Origin: Candidatus Hydrogenedentota bacterium
GTDB lineage: Bacteria; Hydrogenedentota; Hydrogenedentia; Hydrogenedentales; JAJRTN01
NCBI GenBank assembly: GCA_024278275.1
Contig: JAJRTN010000180.1
Coordinates: 1 to 51,687 of the forward strand
Direction of reading: 5' to 3'
DNA: 51,687 bases
Below are positions 24,056 through 32,090 of this stretch, piece by piece. Both the position numbers and the translations under genes were made by a program. The notes beneath the pieces were generated by a model. That model was not told where the DNA came from and ran no database searches. It saw only the letters and a list, made by a program, of their open reading frames with translations. Within the stretch, counting starts at the first letter, position 1. Each line of letters begins with the position of its first letter.

Positions 24056-25207
24056 CTACATCTTCGAGGCCTCGAAATCCACCTCGGCCTCGACCACCTT
24101 CTTTTCAAAGCGGGAGTTGGCAATAAGTTCCTTGAGCTTGGCCTCGTAGGCGGCGCCGTCAAGGGGGAGGTTCACGGTTTCTCCCGTGAAGGAAGAATAA
24201 AGCATGGCGTTGGCGAGTTCCACGCTGTGAATGCCTTCCTCCGCTTCCGCCACGAGCGGCGTTCCGTCCAGTATGGCGTCGATAAAACGCTGACAGACCT
24301 CCACGTGGTTTCCGCCGCGCGGACCGTTCGGTACGGGAATGTCAATGTTCCAGATGCCGGGCGTTCCGAAGCTGTTGCGCGTCGTGCGGGAGAATTCCGC
24401 GATGGGCGTCTCGCTCCGGTTAAAGGTGATCTTCCCGTCCTCCAGAACAATCCGGCCGCGGTCCCCGATAATTTCCAGGCGATTGGTTCCGGGCGCCTCG
24501 CTGGTGCCGGTGATGAACACGCCCCGCGCGCCATTCTCGTATTCAAGCAGGGCATGCACGTCATCCTCCACTTCGATATTGTGGTGGCGGCCCAGGTCGC
24601 ACTTGGCGTAAACCCTGGTGGGCATGCCGCAAATCCACTGAAAAAGGTCCAGTGTGTGGGGCGACTGATTCAGCAGCACACCGCCGCCTTCGCCGCGCCA
24701 GGTGGCGCGCCACCCCCCCGACGCATAGTAGGCATCGGAGCGGAACCAGGTGGTAATGATCCAGTTGGTGCGCTGGATGGCGCCCAACTCGCCCCGGTCG
24801 ATGACCTCCTTGAGCTTCTTGAATGCCGGGTCCGTGCGTAGCTGGAACATGACGGCAAAGACCTGCTCCCGGTTCTTGTGGGCGGCGAGAAGACGCTCGC
24901 AGTCGGCTTTATGCACCGAGATGGGCTTTTCCGTGAGGACATGCAGCCCCTGTTCGAGGGCGTCAATCCCGATGGTCGTGTGATCGTAATGGGGCGTGGC
25001 GATAATGACGGCGTCCACTTCGCCGGAGCGGATCAGCTCCCCGCTGTCGGCGAACTTCTTCACGCCTTCATAGGGTTCCAGCGCCTTGGGCAAAACGTCA
25101 CAGACCGCCGTCAACTCACTACGCGACACCTTGCCTTCTCGAATAGCCTGCGAATGGGCGGTACCCATGTTCCCCAAACCAATCACGCCCAACCGAACCT
25201 TGTCCAT
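24056..25207 (-). CDS. Gfo/Idh/MocA-family oxidoreductase
   Basis: A 383-aa NAD(P)-dependent sugar or inositol dehydrogenase-like protein. The N-terminal Rossmann motif is RLGVIGLGNMGTAH, the conserved catalytic lysine is in LTEKPISVHK near residue 98, and GGGVLLNQSPHTLDLFQW near 180 supplies the usual His. No signal peptide, so it is cytoplasmic, unlike the Tat-exported relative at 32091. ATG 25207 follows GAGGAG at good spacing and puts the Rossmann strand at the start. Such genes are abundant in polysaccharide-degrading planctomycete-like bacteria. Substrate unknown. Confidence 0.9.
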   Translation of the reverse strand: MDKVRLGVIGLGNMGTAHSQAIREGKVSRSELTAVCDVLPKALEPYEGVKKFADSGELIRSGEVDAVIIATPHYDHTTIGIDALEQGLHVLTEKPISVHKADCERLLAAHKNREQVFAVMFQLRTDPAFKKLKEVIDRGELGAIQRTNWIITTWFRSDAYYASGGWRATWRGEGGGVLLNQSPHTLDLFQWICGMPTRVYAKCDLGRHHNIEVEDDVHALLEYENGARGVFITGTSEAPGTNRLEIIGDRGRIVLEDGKITFNRSETPIAEFSRTTRNSFGTPGIWNIDIPVPNGPRGGNHVEVCQRFIDAILDGTPLVAEAEEGIHSVELANAMLYSSFTGETVNLPLDGAAYEAKLKELIANSRFEKKVVEAEVDFEASKM

Positions 25208-25366
25208 CCCATCTCTCCTCATTACCGCCGAACCGGAAATATACGGACCCCGGCACGGTACCGGGGCCGACACGCCCGATAGGGTACTCCCCGTAACGGG
25301 TTCATGGCAAACGGCCCAACCGGCTCCAAGCGTTTTTCCAGGGGCGGAACCGTGTCCCATCCCGTG

Positions 25367-25388
25367 CATTCCCGCTCTCGCGGGAATG
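25367..25388. repeat. palindromic CATTCCCGC hairpin (dispersed family member)
   Basis: CATTCCCGC (25367-25375), TCTC loop, GCGGGAATG (25380-25388): a perfect 9-bp stem in the gap between the pyrophosphatase and Gfo/Idh genes. Related hairpins lie at 29640-29655, 33657-33676 and 35013-35028. The 25208-25471 gap contains this and a smaller CCCCGG/CCGGGG hairpin near 25246, nothing else recognised. Confidence 0.7.
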
Positions 25389-25471
25389 ACGGAAGGGATA
25401 TGAACGCGACCGGTTCCTGGCCCCGGGCACGGCGAGCCACGGGCAGGAACAGGGACGTGGTGTTCCCGATC

Positions 25472-27538
25472 CTACGCGAACAGCGGCGCCAGCACCAGGG
25501 CAATCACGCACATCAGCTTGATAAGGATGTTGATCGAGGGCCCCACGGTGTCCTTCAGGGGGTCGCCCACGGTGTCGCCGACAACGGCCGCTTTATGGGC
25601 TTCGGAGTTCTTGCCGCCGAAGTGCCCTTCCTCGATGTACTTCTTGGCGTTATCCATGGCGCCGCCGCTGTTGGCCGTCTGTATGCCCAGCAGAACACCG
25701 GTGGCAATGGCCCCGACCAGCACCCCGGCGAGTCCTTCGGCGCCCATCACGAAACCCGCTGCAAGGGGGGTGAGCAGGGCCATCATGCCGGGCAGCAACA
25801 TGCCGCGAATCGCGCCCCGGGTGGCAATATCCACGCATTTCGTGCTGTCGGGTTTGACCCCTTCCTTACCCTCTTTCAGCCCCGGGATTTCGGCGAATTG
25901 CCGGCGCACTTCCAGGATCATCGTGTCGGCGCAGTTGCCCACGGCCCGAAACAGCATGGACGAGAAAAAGAAAGGCAGCATGGCCCCCACGAGTACGCCC
26001 GCCAGGATATGGGGTTCCGCCAGGTTCAGGACAAAGACCTCGCCCCGGACATGAGTAATCGCCAGGATGTAGGCACTCAACAGCCCGACCGCGGCGAAGG
26101 CGGCGCTGCCGATGGCGAAGCCCTTGCCGATGGCGGCCGTGGTGTTGCCCACGGCATCCAGGTGATCGGTGATTTCGCGCACCTTGGGGTCGAGTCCGGC
26201 CATTTCCGCAATGCCCCCGGCATTGTCCGCGATGGGGCCATAGGAATCCACCGCCACGACCATGCCGGTGGTGGCCAGCATCCCGAGGGCCGCCAGGGCA
26301 ACACCGTAGACGCCACAGGACATGTAGGACAACACGATGGCCAGCGCCATGAAAAGAACGGGAATGGCCGTGCTCTGCATCCCCACGGCGAGACCCTCGA
26401 CCACGGCCGTGGCCGCGCCCGTCTCGCAACGCTGGGCCAATCCCTTGACCGGGCCGTATTTGGCCGAAGTGAAGTATTCACTCACGAAACCGACAATACC
26501 CCCCGTGAGAATACCGATCACGGCGGCCAGCAGGGGGCCATACCAGGCATACGTCACGTCCGACAGCATGAAATCCGAACCAAAACGCCAGGCGTATACG
26601 CCCACGAAAATGATGGTCGCCACGGCGCTGATATAGGTCCCCATCATGAGGGAGGACTGGGGGTTCTTCCCGGGGAAGAACTTGATGTAGCAAATACCGA
26701 GGATGGAAGCGATAATTCCCGTCGTGGCCAGCATGAAGGGGAATCCGATGACGTAGCCGGAGCCTCCCGTCGTGACGATGACACTGGCGATGGCCAGGCT
26801 CGCGATAATGGATTCCACGTAGGACTCCAGCAGATCGGCGCCCAGCCCCGCCACATCCCCCACGTTGTCCCCCACGTTGTCGGCGATTACGGCCGGGTTG
26901 CGCGGATCGTCCTCGGGAATCCCCGCCTCCACCTTGCCCACGAGGTCCGCCCCCATGTCGGCGCCCTTGGTGAAAATACCGCCGCCGGAACGCGCGAACA
27001 ACGCCACCAGGGACGCGCCCATGGCATAGCCGTTCACAATAGCGGGTCCGCTTTCACCACGGCCGAAAAGCCAAAACACGAATACCAGCCCCAACAGGGC
27101 GATGCCCACGACCCCCATGCCCATGACCGCGCCGCCGCCCAGGGCCACCGCCAGGGCCGGTCGCACGCCCCCCGACGCGGCGGCCGCCGCGGTACGCGCA
27201 TTGGCCCGCGTGGCGATGTACATGCCCAGGAAGCCGGCGCTGGTACTCGCCACGGCGCCAAGGGCGAAGGTAAGCCCGGTTTTCCAGCCCAGGGCCAACT
27301 CGGGCTTTACGACGCCCACTACGATAAAGAAAAGGACGATGAGGACAACCAGGGACGCGACGTAGGTGTATTCCCGGCGGAGAAAAGCCGTGGCCCCCTG
27401 CTGTATGAGCCTGGAGAGCTCGGCCATCTGGGGTGTGCCCTGGGGATGCTTGAGCACAAAGCGCATCAGGTAGACCACGAACAGCAGGGCGATGACGGAC
27501 GCGGCGGCTGCCAACTTAAGAAACGGAAGATCCATCAT
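25472..27538 (-). CDS. hppA: membrane-bound K+-dependent pyrophosphatase (H+ or Na+ pumping)
   Basis: A 688-aa integral membrane protein with about 16 helices. The pyrophosphate-binding loops are complete: DVGADLVGKVEAGIPEDDP-like segment near residues 195-210 followed by NPAVIADNVGDNVGDVAG, and the second DNAGGIAEMAGLD near 440 with the late block GDTVGDPLKDTVGPS near the C-terminus. It couples PPi hydrolysis to cation export. The diagnostic GNTTAAIGKGF near residue 465 has Ala where K+-independent enzymes have Lys (GNTTKA), so it belongs to the K+-dependent group. Whether it pumps H+ or Na+ cannot be settled by eye. Typical of energy-limited anaerobes. Monocistronic, minus strand. Confidence 0.95.
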   Translation of the reverse strand: MMDLPFLKLAAAASVIALLFVVYLMRFVLKHPQGTPQMAELSRLIQQGATAFLRREYTYVASLVVLIVLFFIVVGVVKPELALGWKTGLTFALGAVASTSAGFLGMYIATRANARTAAAAASGGVRPALAVALGGGAVMGMGVVGIALLGLVFVFWLFGRGESGPAIVNGYAMGASLVALFARSGGGIFTKGADMGADLVGKVEAGIPEDDPRNPAVIADNVGDNVGDVAGLGADLLESYVESIIASLAIASVIVTTGGSGYVIGFPFMLATTGIIASILGICYIKFFPGKNPQSSLMMGTYISAVATIIFVGVYAWRFGSDFMLSDVTYAWYGPLLAAVIGILTGGIVGFVSEYFTSAKYGPVKGLAQRCETGAATAVVEGLAVGMQSTAIPVLFMALAIVLSYMSCGVYGVALAALGMLATTGMVVAVDSYGPIADNAGGIAEMAGLDPKVREITDHLDAVGNTTAAIGKGFAIGSAAFAAVGLLSAYILAITHVRGEVFVLNLAEPHILAGVLVGAMLPFFFSSMLFRAVGNCADTMILEVRRQFAEIPGLKEGKEGVKPDSTKCVDIATRGAIRGMLLPGMMALLTPLAAGFVMGAEGLAGVLVGAIATGVLLGIQTANSGGAMDNAKKYIEEGHFGGKNSEAHKAAVVGDTVGDPLKDTVGPSINILIKLMCVIALVLAPLFA

Positions 27539-27622
27539 GAAGCAAACTCCCCGGGCTTCCCGGTCGATTCGGAACCGGACGGCTCGCGGCGCGCCCCGTC
27601 ACTTCCAAACCCCAAGAAGCCG

Positions 27623-28339
27623 CTAGTCAAAACACATTCCCTCGTTTTCAAGCGCCTGGCGGGCGGCACGCTGCTCCGCCTCTTTCTTGCTCAGGCCTTT
27701 GCCGCGACCCGCCGGCCGGCCGCGCAAATGCACCTCTATCTCAAACTTCTTCTTGTGATCCGGCCCGTCCGAGCGTACCACGACGAAGGACGGCAGGTCT
27801 ATATGTTCCGCATGGCAGAGATTCTGCAAGCGGGATTTGAAATCCCAGACGCGGTCCGCTTCGTGGACACGAGCCAACTCGCGCGCAAAAACGCGGATGA
27901 CGAACTCGTGGGCCGTCTGCCAGCCGCTATCAAGATACACGGCGCCGATGAGCGATTCAAGGCAATCCGCCATCAGGGCGGTTCGCCTCCGGCCACCGGA
28001 AAGCTCCTCCCCCTTTCCAAGACGTATCAGGGGGACGATATCCAGTTCGCGCGCCACGCGCGCCACCACCCGCCGATTGACCAAACTCGCACGCATGCGG
28101 CTGTATTCCCCCGGCGTGCAATCAGGCAGGGTGTGGAAAAGATGGTGCGCCACGGAAAGGCCCAGCACCGCATCGCCCAGGAATTCAAGGGACTCGTAAT
28201 CGCCCGGCGCGTCCTTGGACTCGGCCACGCGCGAGGAATGGGTCAGGGCCTGGTCAAACAGGGCGGGGTCGCCCATGGGCAAGCCCAGCCGGTCGAGCAG
28301 GCCCTTGATTTCACGAACGCGATTATCCGCTTCACTCAT
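27623..28339 (-). CDS. rnc: ribonuclease III
   Basis: A 238-aa endoribonuclease that cleaves double-stranded RNA, including rRNA precursors. The catalytic domain has the signature YESLEFLGDAVLGL (residues about 47-60, with the acidic metal ligands) and the second acidic cluster ADCLESLIGAVYLD near 124-137. A C-terminal double-stranded RNA-binding domain runs from about 165, with KKKFEIEVHLRGRPAGRGKG and KKEAEQRAARQAL. The start overlaps the end of fabF by 8 bp, so it is coupled. The acpP-fabF-rnc order is conserved across many bacteria, which supports the assignment. Confidence 0.95.
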   Translation of the reverse strand: MSEADNRVREIKGLLDRLGLPMGDPALFDQALTHSSRVAESKDAPGDYESLEFLGDAVLGLSVAHHLFHTLPDCTPGEYSRMRASLVNRRVVARVARELDIVPLIRLGKGEELSGGRRRTALMADCLESLIGAVYLDSGWQTAHEFVIRVFARELARVHEADRVWDFKSRLQNLCHAEHIDLPSFVVVRSDGPDHKKKFEIEVHLRGRPAGRGKGLSKKEAEQRAARQALENEGMCFD

Positions 28340-29564
28340 AACGCCGTATAATCAGGCAACCGTTGTGGCCGCCAAAGCCCAGGGAACAAGACATGGCGAC
28401 ACGAACATCCGTCTCGCGCGCCTCACCCGCGACAATGGAGATATCGCAGTCGGGATCGGGTGTTTCGTAGTTGAGGTTGGGATGGATAATCCCCGTGCGG
28501 ATGGACTGGATACAGGCCAGTGCCTCGATGCCCCCGGCGGCGCCCAACAAATGCCCGGTCATGGACTTGGTCGAACTCACGGGCGGCGTGGTCTCGCCAA
28601 ACACCATGTGGAGCGCCTTGGACTCGCCCGCGTCGTTGAGCTTCGTGCTCGTACCGTGGGCGTTGTAATAGTCCACCTCCTCCGGATTCAGTTCCGCCTG
28701 CCGCAACGCGGCGAGCATGGCGCCGGAACAACCCGAGCCGTCCGGCCGCGGCGCGGTGATGTGGTGGGCGTCGCAGGTTTCACCCAGCCCGGCCACCTCG
28801 GCCAGGATCTCGGCGCCCCGCGCCTTGGCGTGCGCCTCGCTCTCCAGAACCACGATGCCGCAACCTTCGCCCATGACGAAGCCATTACGATCCAGGTCGA
28901 AGGGGCGACTTGCCCGCTCCGGCTCGTCGTTGCGGGTGGAGAGGGCCTTCATGGCGCCAAAGCCCGCCAAGGCGAAAGGAATGATCGTGGCCTCCGTGCC
29001 GCCCGCCAGCATGACATCCGCCTTGCCGAGACGAATGAGATCCGCCGCGCCGCCAATGCACTGGGTTCCCGTGGCGCAGGCGGTCACGATGGCGCGATTG
29101 GGGCCCTGGAAACCCGTGCGGATAGCCACCACGCCCGAGGCCATGTTGGTGAGTCCCTTGGGCACCATGAGGGGGGATACGCGGCGCGGACCGCCCTTCT
29201 CCATCTTCACTGAATCTTCGTTCACGGTGCGAAGCCCGCCGATGCCGGAGCCGATGAATACACCGCAGCGGAAAGGATCCTCCCGATCCGGATCCACGCC
29301 GGATTGGGCCAGGGCTTCGTCGCAGGCGGCCACGGCGAAAACATTGTTACGGGCCATGCGCCGCATGTCCTTCGGCCCCATTCCCTCGGGAACCACATCC
29401 TCGGCCATACCGGCGATTTTCGAGGGCAGACCCTCGGTATCGAAAAGGTCCACCTTCCGAATACCCGACCTGCCTTCGCTGAGGTTGCGCCAGAAGGTTT
29501 CCACGTTGTTCCCCAGCGGAGAAACCACACCCATACCCGTGACAACAACCTTCGTCACAATCAT
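28332..29564 (-). CDS. fabF: 3-oxoacyl-ACP synthase II
   Basis: A 410-aa condensing enzyme of fatty-acid elongation that joins malonyl-ACP to acyl-ACP. N-terminal VVVTGMGVVSPLGNNVETFW is typical. The Cys-His-His triad is in TACATGTQ (about residue 164), NAHGTSTKLND (about 303) and KSMTGHLLGAAG (about 338). Glutamine follows ATGT where many enzymes have His, a minor variation. The C-terminal SCSLGFGGHNGCLIIRR is standard. A weak AGGGG precedes the ATG. It lies 278 bp downstream of the carrier-protein gene, an unusually large gap filled by two hairpins, and overlaps rnc by 8 bp. Confidence 0.95.
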   Translation of the reverse strand: MIVTKVVVTGMGVVSPLGNNVETFWRNLSEGRSGIRKVDLFDTEGLPSKIAGMAEDVVPEGMGPKDMRRMARNNVFAVAACDEALAQSGVDPDREDPFRCGVFIGSGIGGLRTVNEDSVKMEKGGPRRVSPLMVPKGLTNMASGVVAIRTGFQGPNRAIVTACATGTQCIGGAADLIRLGKADVMLAGGTEATIIPFALAGFGAMKALSTRNDEPERASRPFDLDRNGFVMGEGCGIVVLESEAHAKARGAEILAEVAGLGETCDAHHITAPRPDGSGCSGAMLAALRQAELNPEEVDYYNAHGTSTKLNDAGESKALHMVFGETTPPVSSTKSMTGHLLGAAGGIEALACIQSIRTGIIHPNLNYETPDPDCDISIVAGEARETDVRVAMSCSLGFGGHNGCLIIRRYE

Positions 29565-29639
29565 AGCCCCTGTTCGTTCCTTACCCGTGAAGTTCTGTAC
29601 AAATCGTCACAAACATATACCTGCCCCTCCCTTCCTCAT

Positions 29640-29655
29640 CCCCGCGATGGCGGGA
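29640..29655. repeat. CCCGC-GATG-GCGGG hairpin (dispersed family member)
   Basis: A 5- to 6-bp stem in the acpP-fabF gap, preceded by CTCAT and followed by ACCCGCGGG. It resembles the GTCATTCCCGC-type hairpins at 25367, 33657 and 35013. Confidence 0.5.
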
Positions 29656-29749
29656 ACCCGCGGGAAAGGCCAGGGTACTGCTTTTCTTCGGAACCACGGT
29701 TCTTCGTGGAGACGATTCTTGTTTCCGGCCGAGCCGGGTTAGGTTGAAA

Positions 29750-29785
29750 CCCAGCCCCCGGAGTGTTTGCCCCGGCGGGCTGGGT
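29750..29785 (-). other. 9-bp-stem hairpin in the acpP-fabF gap
   Basis: ACCCAGCCC (29750-29758) pairs perfectly with GGGCTGGGT (29777-29785), with an inner CCGG/CCGG pairing possible. It lies between acpP and fabF on the minus strand and could attenuate or separate expression of the highly expressed carrier protein from the synthase. Confidence 0.45.
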
Positions 29786-29814
29786 GAAATGCCAATCTGA
29801 AGAATCTATTTTCA

Positions 29815-29831
29815 AACGCCCAAAGGGCGTT
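29815..29831 (-). terminator. hairpin directly after acpP
   Basis: AACGCCC-TTT-GGGCGTT read on the minus strand, 12 bp after the acpP stop codon. No clear U-run follows, so it may be a partial terminator or mRNA stabiliser. Confidence 0.5.
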
Positions 29832-29842
29832 GAACAAGCCCC

Positions 29843-30082
29843 TTAAAGTTTGGATTGGATATAGCTGACTGCGTCGCCGACGGTCTCGATCTGGTTGGCG
29901 TCATCATCTATCTCAACGTCAAACTCTTCTTCCAGCGCCATGAGCAACTCGGTAATATCGAGCGAATCCGCGCCCAGGTCATCAATGAAACTGGCGGAAT
30001 CGGTCACCTCATCGGCGGAACGGTCGAGCTTTTCGGCCACAATCTGCTTGATGGTTTCGGCAATATTCGTGGTATTGGACAT
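29843..30082 (-). CDS. acpP: acyl carrier protein
   Basis: A 79-aa acidic four-helix protein that carries fatty-acyl intermediates on a phosphopantetheine arm. The attachment serine is in [17 protein letters not shown], close to the universal DSL motif. AAGGAGGT lies 7 nt before ATG 30082, which fixes the start; a GTG nine bases further upstream overlaps the ribosome site and is unlikely. Followed by hairpins and then fabF and rnc on the same strand, the standard fatty-acid block. Confidence 0.96.
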   Translation of the reverse strand: MSNTTNIAETIKQIVAEKLDRSADEVTDSASFIDDLGADSLDITELLMALEEEFDVEIDDDANQIETVGDAVSYIQSKL

Positions 30083-30270
30083 AATACGCACCTCCTTTCT
30101 TACGGGGATTTAGACGAGAAGAAACTGCTGGGTCCCCTCGCCAGAAGACGGGGGATTATATACGGCGGCAGCCCTAAGTTCAACCCAACATTGCGTCAAG
30201 GCGGCGGACAGCCCTTACCGGCATGACGTCGCTCTTTTCCATGAATGCCCCTTTTCGCGGAAATAACCGT

Positions 30271-30287
30271 GGGGGGGCGGGGGGGGG
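30271..30287. other. G-tract (G7-C-G9)
   Basis: Seven and nine consecutive G residues separated by one C, in the 248-bp gap between acpP and hisS. It could form a G-quadruplex or be a slippage-prone site. Nearby, TTCAACG (about 30299) and CGTTGAA (about 30315) form a 7-bp stem just beyond the hisS stop. No gene is seen here. Confidence 0.6.
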
Positions 30288-30329
30288 TGCCAAACCGATT
30301 CAACGTTGATGTTCCGTTGAAACGCGGTC

Positions 30330-31787
30330 TCAGTCGCCCGTCCCGTGGGCATCGAGAATCCGGCGTACCACGGCGGCCGCCTCGGCCCGCGCGACGGTGG
30401 TCTGCCCCGCCTTGCCCGCTTCCCGGTAGGCCTCGCGGTCTTCAATGTCCGCGCGCTCCGCCTTGCCCGCCAGGAGGTCCTTCACGGAGACCACGCCCTG
30501 CGCCAGTTCGTCCTCGCCGATAATGACCGCCACGGGAATGCCGTAGTGGTCGGCATGGCTGAGCTGGTTGCCCATCTGCATTTTCTTGCGGCTGGCGAAA
30601 AAGGCCTCCGTGCGAATGCCGGCCGCGCGGAGTTCCCGGGCGAGCCGAAGCGTTTCCGCCTGGGGAACCCGCCCCATGGTCACCACCAGGGCCTGCACGG
30701 GTGTGTTGACCGGACGCACCGCGCCCAACTCGGTGAGGCAGGCCATGAGCCGGTCCAGTCCCACCGACATGCCGGTGCAGGGGATGGGACGGTTCATGAA
30801 ACGCTCGACCAGGCCGTCGTAGCGGCCGCCGCCCCCCACGCTCCCGAATTGGGGCGACGCGGGGATGACGGTTTCGAAGACCGGTCCCGTGTAGTAGTCC
30901 AGGCCCCGCGCCAGGCTGGGGTCGAAAACGGCGTGGGCCTCGGACACGTCGAGGGCCGCCAGGGCTTCCGCCATGGCGCGCATCTCGTCCAGCGCATCCG
31001 TCGTCAGTTTGCTTTCGGGCAAGGCGCCCGCCAAGGCCTCCACCACCGCCATCCGCGTCGGCGCGGTAACGGCGATAAAGGCCATGATCTTGTCAATGGC
31101 TGCCCCGTCGAGTTTCACGCCCGGAATGGGATCACCCGAATCGTCCACGCGGCCATCCGCCAACTCCAGGCGAATGTTCTCCTCGCCCACCTTGGCCAAC
31201 TTGTCAATGACCCGCATGATGTGTTTGCGCCGGGCCTCCTCGCCAATATGGCAACCATCCAGGAGGGCGTCGAAGAGCTTGCGGTTGTTGATGAGCACCC
31301 GGTAATCCGGGGCGCCCACGGCCTCCATCACCTCGCACATGATGGCCACCAGCTCGGCGTCCACCGCCACCGTCGGCGCGCCCGCCACGTCCACGTCGAA
31401 CTGCCAGAACTGGCGAAACCGCCCCGGCCCCGGTTTGTCGGCCCGCCACACGGGGCCGATGGCATAACGGCGGAAGGGAGCCTTCAGTTTGTCGGGATAC
31501 TGCGCCAGGAGCCGCGCGAAAGGCACCGTCAGGTCGAAACGCAGGGCGACGGGCTCGCCCTCGGGACTCTCCAGCCGGAACAGCTCCTTGTTGGTGTTCT
31601 CACCGCCCGCGCCGAGGAGCACGTCCAGGTGCTCCAGGGCCGGTGAATCGACCGGCGCGAAACCGTATTGCTCGAAGATGGACTCGATGCGCCGAATGAT
31701 CTCTTTGCGCGTGATCAGGTCCACGGGCAGGAAATCCTGGAACCCTTTCAGCGTGCGCGGTTCGACAAGTTGTTTTTTCTTGGACAT
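30330..31787 (-). CDS. hisS: histidyl-tRNA synthetase, long non-E. coli type
   Basis: A 485-aa class II synthetase that charges tRNA-His. Motif 1 lies in the N-terminal TLKGFQDFLP region. The histidine-A-type loop is ARGLDYYTGPVFE near residue 300, and motif 3 is SVGLDRLMACL near 355. Motif 2 reads GPVWRADKPGPGRFRQFWQF followed by DVDVAG, which differs from the E. coli RHERPQKGRYRQF form and resembles the alphaproteobacterial and eukaryote-like enzymes. The length exceeds the usual 420-430 residues through an insertion around 180-240. A C-terminal anticodon-binding domain (QALVVTMG...) is present. ATG 31787 follows AAGGGA; the open frame beyond it is not part of the protein. It is transcribed away from the Gfo/Idh gene at 32091. 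Confidence 0.94.
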   Translation of the reverse strand: MSKKKQLVEPRTLKGFQDFLPVDLITRKEIIRRIESIFEQYGFAPVDSPALEHLDVLLGAGGENTNKELFRLESPEGEPVALRFDLTVPFARLLAQYPDKLKAPFRRYAIGPVWRADKPGPGRFRQFWQFDVDVAGAPTVAVDAELVAIMCEVMEAVGAPDYRVLINNRKLFDALLDGCHIGEEARRKHIMRVIDKLAKVGEENIRLELADGRVDDSGDPIPGVKLDGAAIDKIMAFIAVTAPTRMAVVEALAGALPESKLTTDALDEMRAMAEALAALDVSEAHAVFDPSLARGLDYYTGPVFETVIPASPQFGSVGGGGRYDGLVERFMNRPIPCTGMSVGLDRLMACLTELGAVRPVNTPVQALVVTMGRVPQAETLRLARELRAAGIRTEAFFASRKKMQMGNQLSHADHYGIPVAVIIGEDELAQGVVSVKDLLAGKAERADIEDREAYREAGKAGQTTVARAEAAAVVRRILDAHGTGD

Positions 31788-31902
31788 GCACCGATCCCTT
31801 CCGGCTTTCTTGGTAACGTGCGGACGGGGCAGTGGCCCCGTATCACCTGCGTCTATGCACACGGCGGGGAAGCAATTCTAACAGACCCGCCGAAGAGGCC
31901 GC

Positions 31903-31947
31903 AAAAGACCGGAAGGGAGGCCCCCCCTATCCCCGGGGGGTCTTTTC
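31903..31947. terminator. two-part palindrome with A-tract and T-tract
   Basis: AAAAGACC (31903-31910) pairs with GGTCTTTT (31939-31946), and CCCCCC (31922-31927) pairs with GGGGGG (31935-31940) as an alternative. The symmetric A and T tracts are those of a bidirectional terminator. It lies between divergent genes where no terminator would be expected. Confidence 0.5.
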
Positions 31948-31958
31948 GCAAATGGCAC
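31943..31958 (+). repeat. TTTTCGCAAATGGCAC motif, copy 1
   Basis: A 16-bp string found again exactly at 38977-38992. It lies 133 bp before the Tat Gfo/Idh gene; copy 2 lies 75 bp before the CehA-type gene. A related TTTCGCAAATGCC occurs at 35614. It may be a shared promoter or operator element. Confidence 0.45.
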
Positions 31959-32090
31959 AGCCGTGTTCCGTTTGCGCGTGTTCGGCGAGGGGTGTATTCT
32001 TGACGGCCATCGTGTGTTTGCAAAAAATGCGCGTCCCCGTGTCAAGGGAACGCGCAAGGGAATCCGGGAGTGGGAGAGAGGAATCGCCCC

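Noticed and set aside
25304-28351. A 1015-codon plus-strand open frame
   Set aside because: Opposite to hppA and rnc; the translation is a His/Gly/Arg-rich antisense of those genes.
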